From Mycobacterium lepromatosis (lineage in GTDB: Bacteria > Actinomycetota > Actinomycetes > Mycobacteriales > Mycobacteriaceae), in assembly GCF_000975265.2 (NCBI RefSeq), contig NZ_CP083405.1, positions 930,001 to 994,000 of the forward strand: a stretch of 64,000 bases of DNA, written 5' to 3'. Each line of letters starts with the position of its first letter. The first letter of the stretch is position 1. This document shows positions 10,083 through 20,954 of this stretch, piece by piece. The translations under genes and the position numbers were made by a program. The notes under the pieces were generated by a model. The model saw nothing but the letters and a program-made list of their open reading frames with translations, had not been told where the DNA came from and did no database searches.

Positions 10083-10766
10083 TCAGGGTAGGCGCCAATT
10101 GATGGGCTCAGCACCCATCCCGGCGAGTATCCCGTTGGTACGGCTGAATGGGCGCGAGCCGAAGAACCCGCGAGACGCCGACAGCGGCGAAGGGTGCGGC
10201 GATTCGATCACCGCAGAGTTAGCGACAGTCAACATCGGCTTCAGCGTGGCAGCATCACGACCCCACAAAATCGCCACCATCGGTTCTGGCCGCGCCGCCA
10301 GCGCTCGGATCGCACACTCCGTGACCACTTCCCAGCCCTTGCCCCGATGAGACGCCGGGTTACTAGGGCGCACCGTGAGCACCCTGTTTAACAGCAGCAC
10401 ACCACGCTGTGCCCAAGGTGTCAGATCACCACACGCGGGCAAAGGATAGCCCAGGTCTGCGGTGTACTCGTCGAAGATGTTGGCAAGACTGCGGGGCAGC
10501 GGACGCACATCGGGAGCCACCGAGAAGCTCAGGCCCACAGCATGTCCCGGTGTCGGGTACGGATCTTGCCCAACGATCAGAACCCGCACGTTATCAAAAG
10601 GATAAGTAAAGGCACGCAAAACACTATGCCCGGCAGGTAGATACCTACGCCCGGCCGCGATCTCGGCCCGCAGAAATTGACCCATCTCGGCTACCTGGTC
10701 GGCGACCGGCTCTAGCGCGGCCGCCCACCCTTGCTCGACAAGTTCACCCAACGGACGTGCGGTCAT
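10083..10766 (-). CDS. ung: uracil-DNA glycosylase (family 1)
   Basis: 227-residue base-excision repair enzyme that removes uracil from DNA. The water-activating motif [13 protein letters not shown] is at residues 66-78 (catalytic Asp68), the uracil-contacting LLNRVLTVR follows at about 125-133, and the DNA-intercalation motif [10 protein letters not shown] starts at His191. Length and motif spacing agree with family 1 enzymes and with M. tuberculosis Rv2976c. The start ATG 10766 overlaps by four bases (ATGA) the stop of a 35-codon ORF, and thiL lies just upstream, so thiL, the small ORF and ung are probably co-transcribed and coupled. Confidence 0.96.
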   Translation of the reverse strand: MTARPLGELVEQGWAAALEPVADQVAEMGQFLRAEIAAGRRYLPAGHSVLRAFTYPFDNVRVLIVGQDPYPTPGHAVGLSFSVAPDVRPLPRSLANIFDEYTADLGYPLPACGDLTPWAQRGVLLLNRVLTVRPSNPASHRGKGWEVVTECAIRALAARPEPMVAILWGRDAATLKPMLTVANSAVIESPHPSPLSASRGFFGSRPFSRTNGILAGMGAEPINWRLP

Positions 10767-10870
10767 CCCAGCCCCTGCGCATACAACACCACCAGGTACT
10801 TCGTGATTTTCCGGTATTCAGGTGATTGCCGGTCGGTGAACTTCAACGGGGCAATCGCGTAAACAGTCAT
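10763..10870 (-). CDS. small ORF (35 aa) between thiL and ung; perhaps a DUF1330 N-terminal remnant
   Basis: An open frame ATG 10870 to TGA 10763 encodes 35 residues beginning [15 protein letters not shown] and ending VVLYAQGLG. It starts nine bases after the thiL stop, has GGAGGT overlapping the thiL end (spacing longer than ideal), and its TGA overlaps the ung ATG. The first dozen residues resemble the N-terminus of DUF1330 proteins (VYAIAQL.FTDR) as I remember them, but the usual continuation is missing. It may therefore be a truncated remnant kept for translational coupling, or a genuine small protein. Too short to decide from sequence. Confidence 0.4.
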   Translation of the reverse strand: MTVYAIAPLKFTDRQSPEYRKITKYLVVLYAQGLG

Positions 10871-10879
10871 CGCGACACC

Positions 10880-11857
10880 CTAACCTCCAAAGGATTGCCA
10901 ACCCGCATGTCCCCGCCACTCCTGCCCATCGACAAGCACCCGGGCCGGCCCGTCGAATACCCGCCCGATGATGCGCCATCCAGACAGTGCCGTACCGGCG
11001 AAACAGGCCACCAGGGCGTGGTCTTCACCGCCACCCAGCACCCACGACCACGGATCACCGCCCACCGCGGTCGCGGCTGCAATCAACGCGGCGTGGTCTG
11101 CTGCTAGCGCCGCAGTGGATAGATCAATAGACACCCCGGACGCTCGCGCGACGTGACGCAGGTCGGCGATCAGACCATCGGAGACGTCGATCATTGCTTG
11201 AGCCCCGCAAGCCGCGGCGGCAACCCCTTGACCATATGGCGGCTCAGGCACCAGGTGACGACGCCGCAGATCATCGAACCCGTCAATCCCTTTATGCCAC
11301 AAGGCATAACCAGCAGCTGAGCGGCCCAGGGTGCCAGCGACAGCAACCATGGAGCCGTTTTGAGCCCCAGACCGCAGTATCGGTGCGTGACCGTCAAGAT
11401 CACCCAACACAGTAACGGAGACCACCCATTGCGGGCAGCTAACGAGATCGCCGCCGACGATGCCGGCCCCGATGCGTCCGGCCTCGTCCCACATCCCGTC
11501 GACCAACGCGTCCACCTGGGCCACCGGCGTATCACCAGGCGCTCCCAAACCCACAACGAATGTGGTGGCCCGCGCTCCCATCGCCTCGATGTCGACAGCG
11601 TTCTGCGCGATCGCCTTACGGCCGACATCGTGCGGTGCTGACCAATCCAGCCGGAAATGGCGATCCTGCACCAACACATCTGTTGACACCACGATGCGAC
11701 CGTCGCTGGCAGTCACCACCGCCGCATCATCGCCAGGCCCGACCGCGACCACAGCCGGCTGCCTGCGGCCTCGCACTAGCCGGTCAATTACTGCGAACTC
11801 ACCGAGCTGCTCAAACGTTACAGCCTTCCCTAGCGCTCCACATTCATGGTTGCACAC
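10880..11857 (-). CDS. thiL: thiamine-monophosphate kinase
   Basis: 325-residue cytosolic kinase that phosphorylates thiamine monophosphate to the active cofactor thiamine diphosphate. It belongs to the AIR synthase/PurM-like fold: N-terminal GEFAVIDRL, the metal-binding GPGDDAAVV, STDVLVQDRHF, GRKAIAQNAVDIEAMGA, IVGGDLVSCPQW and the C-terminal IDVSDGLIADL and LGGGEDHALV motifs are all present. The frame is open further upstream, but GTG 11857 is preceded by GGAGGAGG at good spacing and gives the family length, so I reject the upstream ATG at 12004. It is followed by the small ORF and ung. Corresponds to Rv2977c. Confidence 0.95.
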   Translation of the reverse strand: MCNHECGALGKAVTFEQLGEFAVIDRLVRGRRQPAVVAVGPGDDAAVVTASDGRIVVSTDVLVQDRHFRLDWSAPHDVGRKAIAQNAVDIEAMGARATTFVVGLGAPGDTPVAQVDALVDGMWDEAGRIGAGIVGGDLVSCPQWVVSVTVLGDLDGHAPILRSGAQNGSMVAVAGTLGRSAAGYALWHKGIDGFDDLRRRHLVPEPPYGQGVAAAACGAQAMIDVSDGLIADLRHVARASGVSIDLSTAALAADHAALIAAATAVGGDPWSWVLGGGEDHALVACFAGTALSGWRIIGRVFDGPARVLVDGQEWRGHAGWQSFGG

Positions 11858-12022
11858 GCCACCTCCTCCGGCGCGTCCCGAACATCTGCGGGCAGCCGAA
11901 AGGTCGCCCGAACTGCGATAAGTTAAGTCCTTGCCGACCCGCGCGAGCAGACCGCCGCCAGTGTAGAACCCGACGCGGAGGGTACACGGCCCGACAAGCA
12001 GCACAGTAGGAAGGAATCAGTC

Positions 12023-12616
12023 ATGGAGGTGGCTGGGCAGGTGACGAGCGAATCCGACGTTGGTTCGGCTGTTGACGCAGGCGGGCCATCACGTGCCGTG
12101 ATGATCGCCGCGGTGGTGCTGGCAGCGGCAACGATCGGCGTAGTCCTGGTCCTCGCGGCAACCCACCACTCGCCACCGCAGCCAGTTGCTATTCCTGCCG
12201 TACCGGCCCCGCAGGCCACCACTGCCGCATGCCGATCGCTGACGCAAGCACTGCCGCAGCGACTCGGCGACTATGAGCGTGCACCTGTCGCGCAACCAGC
12301 GCCCGACAGCGTAGCCGCCTGGCGAACCGGGCCAGACATCGAGCCAGTGGTGCTGCGCTGTGGACTCGACGGCCCGGCCGACTTCGTTGTAGGTTCTCCG
12401 ATCCAAGCCGTCAACCAGGTGCAGTGGTTTGAGGTGGCTGCCAAACCGCAATCCACCATTGATGCCGGTAGATCCACCTGGTACACAGTAGACCGGCCAG
12501 TGTACGTCGCATTGACACTGCCATCGGGATCGGGACCGACACCCATCCAAGAACTCTCCGACGTTATCGACCGCACCTTGGCGGCCACCCCGATCAACCC
12601 AGCTCAGTCTCACTAG
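12023..12616 (+). CDS. DUF3515 family membrane-anchored protein (Rv2980-like)
   Basis: 197-residue protein with a short cytoplasmic N-terminus, one membrane helix at about residues 25-47 (AVMIAAVVLAAATIGVVLVLA), a Pro/Ala-rich linker and an extracytoplasmic domain with two cysteines (AACRSL and VLRCGLDGP) likely to form a disulfide. The pattern matches actinobacterial DUF3515 proteins, which sit next to ddl and thiL in many genomes. No enzymatic motif is visible and the function is unknown. An AGGAAGGAAT ribosome binding region precedes ATG 12023. It is divergent from thiL and convergent with ddl. Confidence 0.85.
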   Translation: MEVAGQVTSESDVGSAVDAGGPSRAVMIAAVVLAAATIGVVLVLAATHHSPPQPVAIPAVPAPQATTAACRSLTQALPQRLGDYERAPVAQPAPDSVAAWRTGPDIEPVVLRCGLDGPADFVVGSPIQAVNQVQWFEVAAKPQSTIDAGRSTWYTVDRPVYVALTLPSGSGPTPIQELSDVIDRTLAATPINPAQSH

Positions 12617-12628
12617 CGAGAACGCTAG
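12613..12628. terminator. short hairpin overlapping both stop codons of convergent genes
   Basis: CTAGCG at 12613-12618 and CGCTAG at 12623-12628 form a perfect 6-bp stem around AGAA. The TAG stops of the DUF3515 gene (12614-12616) and of ddl (complement of 12625-12627) lie in the arms. There is no T-tract, so a terminator role is only possible. Confidence 0.3.
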
Positions 12629-13779
12629 CGCATACCCACGCCCCGAGCCAATGCCGTGTCCACCATGGTCGCTAGCAACGTCGGGTAGTCCACGCCGCTG
12701 ACTGCCCACAGCCGTGGGTACATCGAGGTCATGGTGAACCCCGGCATCGTGTTGATCTCGTTGATCACCGGCCCGTCGTCGGTGAGGAAAAAGTCGACTC
12801 GTGCCAGGCCCTGGCAGTCGATAGCCCGAAACGCCCGGATCGCGAGCTGGCGCACCTCGTCGACAACGTCGTCGTCTACCTTGGCAGGCACATCTAACTC
12901 AGCTGCGTCGTCGAGATATTTGGTGGTGAAATCGTAGAACGAATCCTCGCTTCCACTAACCCCGGCTACCCGGATTTCCCCCACCGTGCTGGCTGCCACA
13001 GTGCCATCCGGCATTTCGAGCACGCCGCACTCCAACTCGCGGCCGTTAACCGCCGCTTCGACGAGCACCTTCGGATCATGCCGACGAGCATCAGCAATCG
13101 CGGCAGGCAGCTGGCCCCAGCTCGACACCCGGCTGATACCGATAGACGAGCCACCGCGTGCGGGTTTAACGAATACCGGCAAACTCAGCCGCTCGCACTC
13201 CTGCCGATGCAGCGTTGGCTGCGACGGACGTAACACCGTGTACGCACTCAACGGCAGTCCCTCCGCAGCAAAGAGCTTCTTAGTGAATTCCTTGTCCATG
13301 CCGGCGGCACTAGCCAGAACACCAGCGCCGACGTATGGCACACGAGCAAGTTCCAGCAACCCCTGGATGGTGCCGTCCTCGCCATATGGACCGTGTAACA
13401 CCGGGAATACCACATCAACCGACGTCAGGACCTCTCCGGCCCCAAGGCCAACACCGTGCGAAAGTGACACCAGTTGACCGCTGCGCCGTGGATCGGCCGG
13501 CAGCGTCAACTCGGTTCCCGATTCGCAGCTCACCGCGGGAAGCTGCCTATTGGCAATCGCCAGCGCATCCGGGTTGGGATCGGTGAGCATCCACGACCCC
13601 TCCGGGGTGATACCAACCGCGACCACGTCAAACCGCTGTCGATCCAGATTGCGCAGGATGCTGCCAGCAGACACACAGGAGATGGCGTGTTCGTTACTGC
13701 GCCCGCCGAATACGACGGCAACGCGCACGCGGCCGCCGGATGGCAGCCAGGGCATCAAGGGCCGCTGGTAGACATTCAC
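12625..13779 (-). CDS. ddl: D-alanine--D-alanine ligase
   Basis: 384-residue ATP-grasp enzyme that makes D-Ala-D-Ala for peptidoglycan; it is a target of D-cycloserine. The N-terminal [18 protein letters not shown], the central [21 protein letters not shown] and DKEFTKKL, the glycine-rich ATP loop [14 protein letters not shown], and the C-terminal magnesium-binding [23 protein letters not shown] are all intact. The start ATG 13779 yields a leader of about 16 residues before the family start [12 protein letters not shown] 13755 is an alternative. It is convergent with the DUF3515 gene and lies downstream of gpsA on the same strand, as in M. tuberculosis Rv2981c-Rv2982c. Confidence 0.96.
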   Translation of the reverse strand: MNVYQRPLMPWLPSGGRVRVAVVFGGRSNEHAISCVSAGSILRNLDRQRFDVVAVGITPEGSWMLTDPNPDALAIANRQLPAVSCESGTELTLPADPRRSGQLVSLSHGVGLGAGEVLTSVDVVFPVLHGPYGEDGTIQGLLELARVPYVGAGVLASAAGMDKEFTKKLFAAEGLPLSAYTVLRPSQPTLHRQECERLSLPVFVKPARGGSSIGISRVSSWGQLPAAIADARRHDPKVLVEAAVNGRELECGVLEMPDGTVAASTVGEIRVAGVSGSEDSFYDFTTKYLDDAAELDVPAKVDDDVVDEVRQLAIRAFRAIDCQGLARVDFFLTDDGPVINEINTMPGFTMTSMYPRLWAVSGVDYPTLLATMVDTALARGVGMR

Positions 13780-13889
13780 AACCTAGAGAGGCTACCGATC
13801 AAGCAGCTCCACGGGCAGCCTAGAGGCTCTGAACTGGGGGTCTAGCTACTCACGGGCCGCCTGGGCGGGCCCGTCCCATTCGGGCATGG

Positions 13890-14930
13890 TTACTCAGACT
13901 TAGCACTGCGACCCAACAGCAGAGCCATCGCCTTCTCGATCGAAAGTCCCTTGTGACAGACTCGGTGGACGGCGTCAGTTAGCGGCATTTCGACGCCATA
14001 GCTGGACGCCAAGGCGAGCACCGACGCGCACGACGTCACACCCTCGACAACGTAGCCGTCTCCGCCATCCATACCGTGCAAGATCGACTGTATGATCTCG
14101 CCCCGGCCCAAACGTTCGCCGAGTGACCGGTTACGCGAATGCGGCGATGTGCAGGTGGCCACCAAATCACCTACACCCGCCAGACCGGCCAGCGTCGTGC
14201 CCTTGGCGCCTAGCGCCATCCCCAGCCGTATGATCTCCGCCAAGCCCCGGGTGATGATCGTCGCCGCGGTGTTTTCGCCGAACCCGACGCCCGCAGCCAT
14301 CCCACACGCCAGCGCAATGACGTTCTTGCATACTCCGCCGATCTCGGTGCCGACAACATCGCTGTTGGTGTACGGTCGAAAGTAGCTACTGTTTAGCATG
14401 TGCTGCAAAGCGACGGCTCGGCCCGAGTCGCTGCACGCGATGACGGTGGCTGTGGGCTGGCATTGAACAATCTCACTAGCCAGGTTGGGTCCCGAAAGCA
14501 CTGCAACCTGCGCCGGGTCCACACCGGTTACCGAGACGATTACCTGACTCATCCGCATCAGCGTGCCCAGCTCGATGCCCTTGGCCAAACTCACCAGAGT
14601 CGCGCCGTCAGTCACCAAACCACCCCACCGCTCGAGGTTGGCCCGCATCCGCTGCGCCGGCACCCCCAGTAGCACCGTCGACGCACCGCACAGCGCGTCT
14701 GCGGGATCGGCGGTAGCGCGGATACCTGGCGGTAACAGTGTTCCCGGTAGATAGGCGCGGTTGCATCGGGTTGCGTTGATCTGCTCAGCAACATCCGGTC
14801 GCCGAGCCCACAATACGACTCCGGCTTCCGGTCCGCCGGCATCGATAAGCACCTTGGCCAGCGCGGTGCCCCATGCACCAGCGCCCATCACCGCGACGGC
14901 ACTCTCTGAACGAGCCACTGTGCCGGCCAT
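13890..14930 (-). CDS. gpsA: NAD(P)-dependent glycerol-3-phosphate dehydrogenase
   Basis: 346-residue cytosolic enzyme that reduces dihydroxyacetone phosphate to sn-glycerol 3-phosphate for phospholipid synthesis. The Rossmann motif [13 protein letters not shown] comes first, followed by LWARRPDV, the KGIELGTL segment, the SGPNLASEI signature and the C-terminal domain with [13 protein letters not shown] and [19 protein letters not shown]. The frame stays open upstream to 15017, but ATG 14930 with GGGGGTGG before it gives the family N-terminus, so the longer version is rejected. Corresponds to gpdA2 (Rv2982c). It is followed by ddl. Confidence 0.95.
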   Translation of the reverse strand: MAGTVARSESAVAVMGAGAWGTALAKVLIDAGGPEAGVVLWARRPDVAEQINATRCNRAYLPGTLLPPGIRATADPADALCGASTVLLGVPAQRMRANLERWGGLVTDGATLVSLAKGIELGTLMRMSQVIVSVTGVDPAQVAVLSGPNLASEIVQCQPTATVIACSDSGRAVALQHMLNSSYFRPYTNSDVVGTEIGGVCKNVIALACGMAAGVGFGENTAATIITRGLAEIIRLGMALGAKGTTLAGLAGVGDLVATCTSPHSRNRSLGERLGRGEIIQSILHGMDGGDGYVVEGVTSCASVLALASSYGVEMPLTDAVHRVCHKGLSIEKAMALLLGRSAKSE

Positions 14931-16126
<1,196 letters not shown>

Positions 16127-16209
16127 CCCCAACCAGCTCCAGGACCCCAAATGGTGAACAGCGCACCAACGCGGAACGGATGACCACAGAGTGCTGGCAG
16201 CACTACCGG

Positions 16210-18429
16210 ATGATGAGCAATGATCGTTTGGTGACCGAAATCGAAGCTGAGGCCCGGCTCGAAGAGAATATATGGCATTCAGACGACTCGGCCCTCGCAG
16301 CACCGCCCGCGGCAACCACCTCTGCGAGCCAGGACCAGCTTCCCGACGACCGCTACCTCAACCGAGAATCAAGCTGGCTGGATTTCAATGCACGCGTGCT
16401 CGCACTAGCCGCTGATAACTCGTTGCCGTTGTTGGAGCGAGCCAAGTTTCTGGCGATCTTTGCATCCAATCTCGACGAGTTCTACATGGTTCGAGTCGCC
16501 GGCCTCAAGCGCCGCGATGAAATGGACTTGTCGGTGTGCTCTGCTGACGGTCTCACCCCACGTGAGCAACTGAGCCGCATCGGCGAACAGACCCAATGGA
16601 TCGCCAGCCGGCACGCGCGGGTGTTCCTCGATTCGGTGTTACCTGCACTCGGTGAGGAGGGCATCTACATTGTCACGTGGGCGGATTTAGATCAGCCCGA
16701 ACGAGACCAGTTATCGACCTATTTCAACGAGCAGGTCTTCCCCGTCCTAACACCACTAGCTGTCGATCCCGCCCACCCGTTTCCGTTTGTCAGCGGGTTA
16801 AGCCTGAACCTGGCGGTCACCGTCAGGCAACCCGAAGATGGCACTCAGCATTTCGCCCGGGTCAAAGTGCCCAACAACGTCGATCGATTCGTCGAACTCT
16901 CTAACCGCGGAACGGTCAGAGATACCTCTGCCGGAGACGAAGGTCAGCTCATTCATCGGTTCCTGCCCATGGAAGAGCTGATAGCGGCGTTCCTTCCGGT
17001 GCTCTTCCCTGGCACAGAAATTGTCGAGCATCATGCGTTCCGCATTACCCGCAACGCTGACTTCGAGGTTGAAGAAGACCGTGACGAAGACCTACTACAG
17101 GCGCTAGAACGAGAATTAGCGCGTCGACGGTTCGGATCGCCGGTGCGACTCGAGATTGCCGACGACATGACCGAGAGCATGCTGGAACTGCTGTTGCGGG
17201 AACTCGACGTGCATCCCAGCGACGTCATCGAAGTGCCCGGGCTGCTTGACCTGTCGTCGTTGTGGCAGATCTACGGGCTGAACCGACCCGCACTCAAAGA
17301 CCGCGCATTCATTCCCGACACTCATCCCGCTTTCGCCGAACGGGAAACTCCCAAGAGCATCTTCGCGACACTGCGCGAAGGCGATGTCCTGGTGCACCAC
17401 CCCTATCACTCGTTTGCCACCAGCGTGCAAAGATTCATCGAACAGGCCACCGCCGACCCCGATGTGCTGGCGATCAAACAGACGCTGTACCGCACCTCCG
17501 GTGATTCACCGATCGTACTGGCGCTCATCGAAGCCGCCGAGGCAGGAAAGCAGGTGGTGGCACTGGTCGAAATCAAGGCTCGCTTTGACGAGCAGGCCAA
17601 CATCCGGTGGGCGCGCGCGTTGGAACACGCAGGCGTGCATGTGGTGTATGGGCTCGTTGGACTCAAGACACACTGCAAGACCTGCCTCGTGGTGCGCCGC
17701 GAGGGCCCGACGATCCGGCGGTATTGCCATATCGGGACCGGCAACTACAACAGCAAGACCGCTCGGCTGTACGAAGATGTCGGTCTGCTAACCGCGGCAC
17801 CCGATATCGGCGCCGACTTGACTGACTTGTTCAATTCGCTTACCGGCTATTCGCGTAAGCTGGCGTACCGCAACCTTTTGGTGGCCCCGTATGGAATTCG
17901 CCGAGGCATTATCGAGCGCGTCGAGCGCGAGGTGGCCGCCCATCGTGAATCCGGCCCCAAAACCGGTAAAGGTCGGATCCGACTTAAGATGAACGCTCTG
18001 GTCGACGAACAAGTTATCGATGCGTTGTATCGCGCGTCACAGGAAGGCGTGCGAGTCGAGGTGGTGGTACGCAGCATCTGCGCACTACGCCCAGGCACCG
18101 AAGGCTTCTCGGAAAACATTTTCGTCCGCTCGATTCTCGGCCGTTTCCTCGAGCACTCACGGATCATCCATTTCCGCGCCATCGATGAGTTCTGGATCGG
18201 CAGCGCCGACATGATGCACCGCAACCTAGATCGACGAGTCGAGGTGCTGGCGCAAGTTAAAGACCCGAAGCTGACCGCGCAACTAGATGAATTGTTGGAG
18301 TCCGCATTGGACCCGTTCACCCGGTGTTGGGAACTGCGACCCGACGGGCAGTGGACCGCGTCGCCGCAGGAAGGCCAACGGGTGCGCGACCACCAAGAAT
18401 CGTTGATGGAGCGGCACCGCAGCCGTTGA
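16210..18429 (+). CDS. ppk: polyphosphate kinase 1
   Basis: 739-residue membrane-associated enzyme that polymerises the gamma-phosphate of ATP into polyphosphate and works in reverse. The N-terminal domain begins near [18 protein letters not shown], the SLIPAxHP-like middle part has [16 protein letters not shown], and the phospholipase D-like catalytic half contains [23 protein letters not shown] and [18 protein letters not shown], in which His507 is the expected phosphorylated residue, plus [21 protein letters not shown]. The frame is open far upstream into fbiD, but ATG 16210 (next ATG 16213) matches the M. tuberculosis start (Rv2984); ATG 16180 is an alternative. Confidence 0.95.
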   Translation: MMSNDRLVTEIEAEARLEENIWHSDDSALAAPPAATTSASQDQLPDDRYLNRESSWLDFNARVLALAADNSLPLLERAKFLAIFASNLDEFYMVRVAGLKRRDEMDLSVCSADGLTPREQLSRIGEQTQWIASRHARVFLDSVLPALGEEGIYIVTWADLDQPERDQLSTYFNEQVFPVLTPLAVDPAHPFPFVSGLSLNLAVTVRQPEDGTQHFARVKVPNNVDRFVELSNRGTVRDTSAGDEGQLIHRFLPMEELIAAFLPVLFPGTEIVEHHAFRITRNADFEVEEDRDEDLLQALERELARRRFGSPVRLEIADDMTESMLELLLRELDVHPSDVIEVPGLLDLSSLWQIYGLNRPALKDRAFIPDTHPAFAERETPKSIFATLREGDVLVHHPYHSFATSVQRFIEQATADPDVLAIKQTLYRTSGDSPIVLALIEAAEAGKQVVALVEIKARFDEQANIRWARALEHAGVHVVYGLVGLKTHCKTCLVVRREGPTIRRYCHIGTGNYNSKTARLYEDVGLLTAAPDIGADLTDLFNSLTGYSRKLAYRNLLVAPYGIRRGIIERVEREVAAHRESGPKTGKGRIRLKMNALVDEQVIDALYRASQEGVRVEVVVRSICALRPGTEGFSENIFVRSILGRFLEHSRIIHFRAIDEFWIGSADMMHRNLDRRVEVLAQVKDPKLTAQLDELLESALDPFTRCWELRPDGQWTASPQEGQRVRDHQESLMERHRSR

Positions 18430-18506
18430 CGCTGTGTGACGATCTTTCGGCCACATCCACAACTGACGAGCTCCCCCTGATTCAATTTACCTGCAAGGAT
18501 GTTAAG

Positions 18507-19442
18507 GTGACGATTTGGAACTTGTCCCGTCGGTGGCCAAAAAATCAAATCGTGTACGCCGCGGGAGCGGTGTTGTGGCGACCGGGCAATTCCGACCTGG
18601 CCGTCGAGATTGCCGTTATCCACCGTCCCCGTTACGATGACTGGTCACTGTCCAAGGGCAAAATTGACCCCGGTGAGACCGCTCCGATAGCGGCCGTGCG
18701 CGAAGTGTTCGAGGAAACAGGCTACCGCGTGACCCTTGGTGCGCAGCTCGTCGTGGTGAATTACCCGATCGGTGAAGACGTCAAGAAAGTGTACTACTGG
18801 GCTGCTCGCAGCAGTGGGGGACAATTTGTCCCGGGCAGCGAGGTCGACGAGCTGCTCTGGCTGCCGGTTGCCGACGCAATGAAAAAACTTGATTACGAGC
18901 AGAATCGAAAAGTCCTGCTCCGGTTCGCTAAACAACCAGCTTATACGCGAACCGTGCTGATCGTCCGACACGGAACCACCGGCCGAAAACCACGCTTGTC
19001 GAAGGATGACACCAAACGACCTTTGGACAAACGGGGTCGCGCACAAGCGGAGGCATTGATCGGACAGCTGCTGGCTTTTGGTGCCACCGTGTGTATGCGG
19101 CCGACCGGCTACACTGTCATCAGGCGGTAGAACAGCTCGCCGCAGAATTAGGTGTGCCGATCCACAATGAGCCCAGTTTGACCAAGGAGGGCCTTCACCA
19201 AGAACCTCAAACGCAGCCTACACCGAGTGTTGCGGACCGCCACGCAGTCAGGAACACCGGTGATCTGCTTGCAGAGCAAGGTAATTCTAGACCTGATCGC
19301 GTGGTGGTGCGAACGCGATGGAGTACGCCTCGACAAATCACGCAATCACAAGGGCAGTACTTGGGTGCTGTCACTATTAGCCGGTCAGTTAGTAGCAGCG
19401 GACCAGATCGGCGGTGCGCTCGCAGCCAACGTACAGTCCTAA
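18507..19442 (+). pseudogene. mutT1: mutT1 with two frameshifts; Nudix half still open
   Basis: MutT1 (Rv2985) joins an N-terminal Nudix domain to a C-terminal histidine phosphatase domain and hydrolyses 8-oxo-GTP-type and dinucleoside polyphosphate substrates. From GTG 18507 the Nudix part is open and complete, with the Nudix box [26 protein letters not shown] text starting near 18658 (the usual SLPKGK is SLSKGK). The phosphatase motif LIVRHGTTG near 18960 is also still in frame. After GQLLAFGAT (about 19087) a one-base loss shifts to the frame [20 protein letters not shown], and a second shift near 19195 leads to [30 protein letters not shown] and the normal C-terminal end [11 protein letters not shown] truncated Nudix protein ending at 19130 could still be made. 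Confidence 0.75.
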
Positions 19443-19444
19443 CA

Positions 19445-19493
19445 CGCAGATACCCTTCCGAGTGAAAGCAACACCGCCCGAAGGGTATCTGCG
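19445..19493. terminator. 14-bp perfect hairpin between mutT1 and hupB
   Basis: CGCAGATACCCTTC at 19445-19458 is repeated inverted at 19480-19493 with a 21-base loop. It starts just after the mutT1 C-terminal stop and ends 19 bases before the hupB stop, between convergent genes. It has no long T-tract, which is common for mycobacterial terminators, and could serve both directions. Confidence 0.65.
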
Positions 19494-19512
19494 TTAGACT
19501 GACCAGTTCAAT

Positions 19513-20100
19513 CTACCTGCGACCCCGCTTAGCGGCGGTAGCCTTCTTGACTACTGCCTTCTTGGCCAGCGCCTTGGTCGTGGCCTTGCGTACCGGAGCT
19601 TTGACGGCGACCTTCTTTACCACTTTTGTCGCCTTTTTGGCGGGAGCCTTCACGGCCGCGGTGATTTTCTTCGCGGGTGCCTTAACGACCTTCTTGACCG
19701 GACCCTTGGTCACCGCCTTCTTGGTCACCGCCTTCTTAACCGAAGCCTTCTTAACCGCTGCCTTCTTGGCTGCACTGGTCGCTACACCACGCTTGACAGC
19801 GGGCCCCTCCGACGGGAGACGCTGTGCGCCAGCCACAACCGCTTTAAATTGCGCACCCGGACGAAACGCCGGGACGGACGTCGGCTTCACCTTCACCGTT
19901 TCACCGGTGCGGGGGTTGCGGGCCACGCGCGCGGCCCGGCGACGCTGCTCGAACACACCGAACCCGGTAATGGTGACGCTGTCGCCTTTATGTACCGCAC
20001 GCACAATCGTGTCAACGACATTCTCGACGGCAGCGGTCGCCTGCCGACGGTCCGAGCCCAATTTCTGTGTCAGCACGTCAATGAGCTCTGCTTTGTTCAT
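19513..20100 (-). CDS. hupB: HU-like nucleoid protein with basic Lys/Ala-rich tail (HupB/Hlp, laminin-binding protein)
   Basis: 195-residue nucleoid-associated protein. Residues 1-90 form the HU domain ([56 protein letters not shown]); residues about 100-195 are a histone H1-like tail of degenerate KKA, PAKKA and VKKA units. In leprosy bacilli and other mycobacteria this protein also appears at the cell surface and binds laminin, aiding adherence to Schwann cells. A strong ribosome binding site CGGAGG lies seven bases before ATG 20100. The tail is shorter than, and differs at many positions from, the M. leprae protein as I recall it (about 200 residues), which bears on the species. Confidence 0.96.
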   Translation of the reverse strand: MNKAELIDVLTQKLGSDRRQATAAVENVVDTIVRAVHKGDSVTITGFGVFEQRRRAARVARNPRTGETVKVKPTSVPAFRPGAQFKAVVAGAQRLPSEGPAVKRGVATSAAKKAAVKKASVKKAVTKKAVTKGPVKKVVKAPAKKITAAVKAPAKKATKVVKKVAVKAPVRKATTKALAKKAVVKKATAAKRGRR

Positions 20101-20315
20101 CCAAATCCTCCGAAGTCAGTGGTTCTCGTTTTTGAACCGACTAGTGGACACGGTAAACCCTGAGCCCATTGATTTCCAAGAGCCACGCGCAATTTCACCG
20201 AACCTACGTAGGCCATTATCGCAATCCGGTTGCCGCCCTTGACCGGTGGCGGGAACAGAAAAATAGGCTTGGCTACGTTGGTGAGCGAGCGATAAATCCT
20301 GCCAGTGCGAACCCG

Positions 20316-20912
20316 TCAGGCGGTGGGCAGTGTGCGCGGTTTCCACGCCGGACGAACCGACTCAAACGCCTCGATCTCGTCGAGTTTACGCAGATTAAGG
20401 GCTATATCGTCGAGTCCTTCGAGCAGTCGCCAAGCAGTGTAGTCATCAATCTTGAACGGCAACACTACCGTTGCTGCAGCGATATTTCGATCTTGAAGAT
20501 TGACAGTGATTTCCAACCCCGGGTTCTGCTCGATGAGCTCCCACAGAAGTTCAACATCATCTTGGGCAACTTGAGCCGCCAGCAATCCCGCCTTGCCCGC
20601 GTTACCGTGAAAAATATCACCAAATCGAGACGAGATAACCACCCGGAATCCGTAGTCCATGAGCGCCCACACCGCATGCTCACGCGACGAACCAGTCCCG
20701 AAATCAGGACCGACGACCAGGACTGAGCCCCGATCAAAGGGGCTGAGGTTGAGCACGAATGAGGGATCGACCCGCCACGTCGCGAACAAACCATCCTCGA
20801 AACCGGTTCGGGTGACACGCTTCAAAAAGACCGCAGGAATGATCTGATCGGTATCGACATTGGACCGCCGCAATGGCACGCCGATGCCGGTGTGGGTGTA
20901 GAAGGCTTCCAT
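20316..20912 (-). CDS. leuD: 3-isopropylmalate dehydratase small subunit
   Basis: 198-residue swivelling domain subunit that, with LeuC, isomerises 2-isopropylmalate to 3-isopropylmalate in leucine synthesis. Characteristic text is [23 protein letters not shown], the [27 protein letters not shown] active-site motif and [12 protein letters not shown]. It is full length and follows leuC after 42 bases on the same strand, so the two form the leuCD operon, as Rv2988c-Rv2987c do. No gene lies in the 215 bases before hupB. Confidence 0.97.
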   Translation of the reverse strand: MEAFYTHTGIGVPLRRSNVDTDQIIPAVFLKRVTRTGFEDGLFATWRVDPSFVLNLSPFDRGSVLVVGPDFGTGSSREHAVWALMDYGFRVVISSRFGDIFHGNAGKAGLLAAQVAQDDVELLWELIEQNPGLEITVNLQDRNIAAATVVLPFKIDDYTAWRLLEGLDDIALNLRKLDEIEAFESVRPAWKPRTLPTA

Positions 20913-20954
20913 AACTTATCCTCTGCTCCTCTATCTCAGTTCAAGCCAGCTGAG

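Noticed and set aside
11858..12004. Longer thiL starting at ATG 12004
   Set aside because: GTG 11857 is preceded by a strong ribosome binding site and gives the family N-terminus.
19520..19800. Repeat-rich DNA in hupB as an independent repeat element
   Set aside because: The repetition reflects the Lys/Ala-rich protein tail and is normal for mycobacterial HupB.
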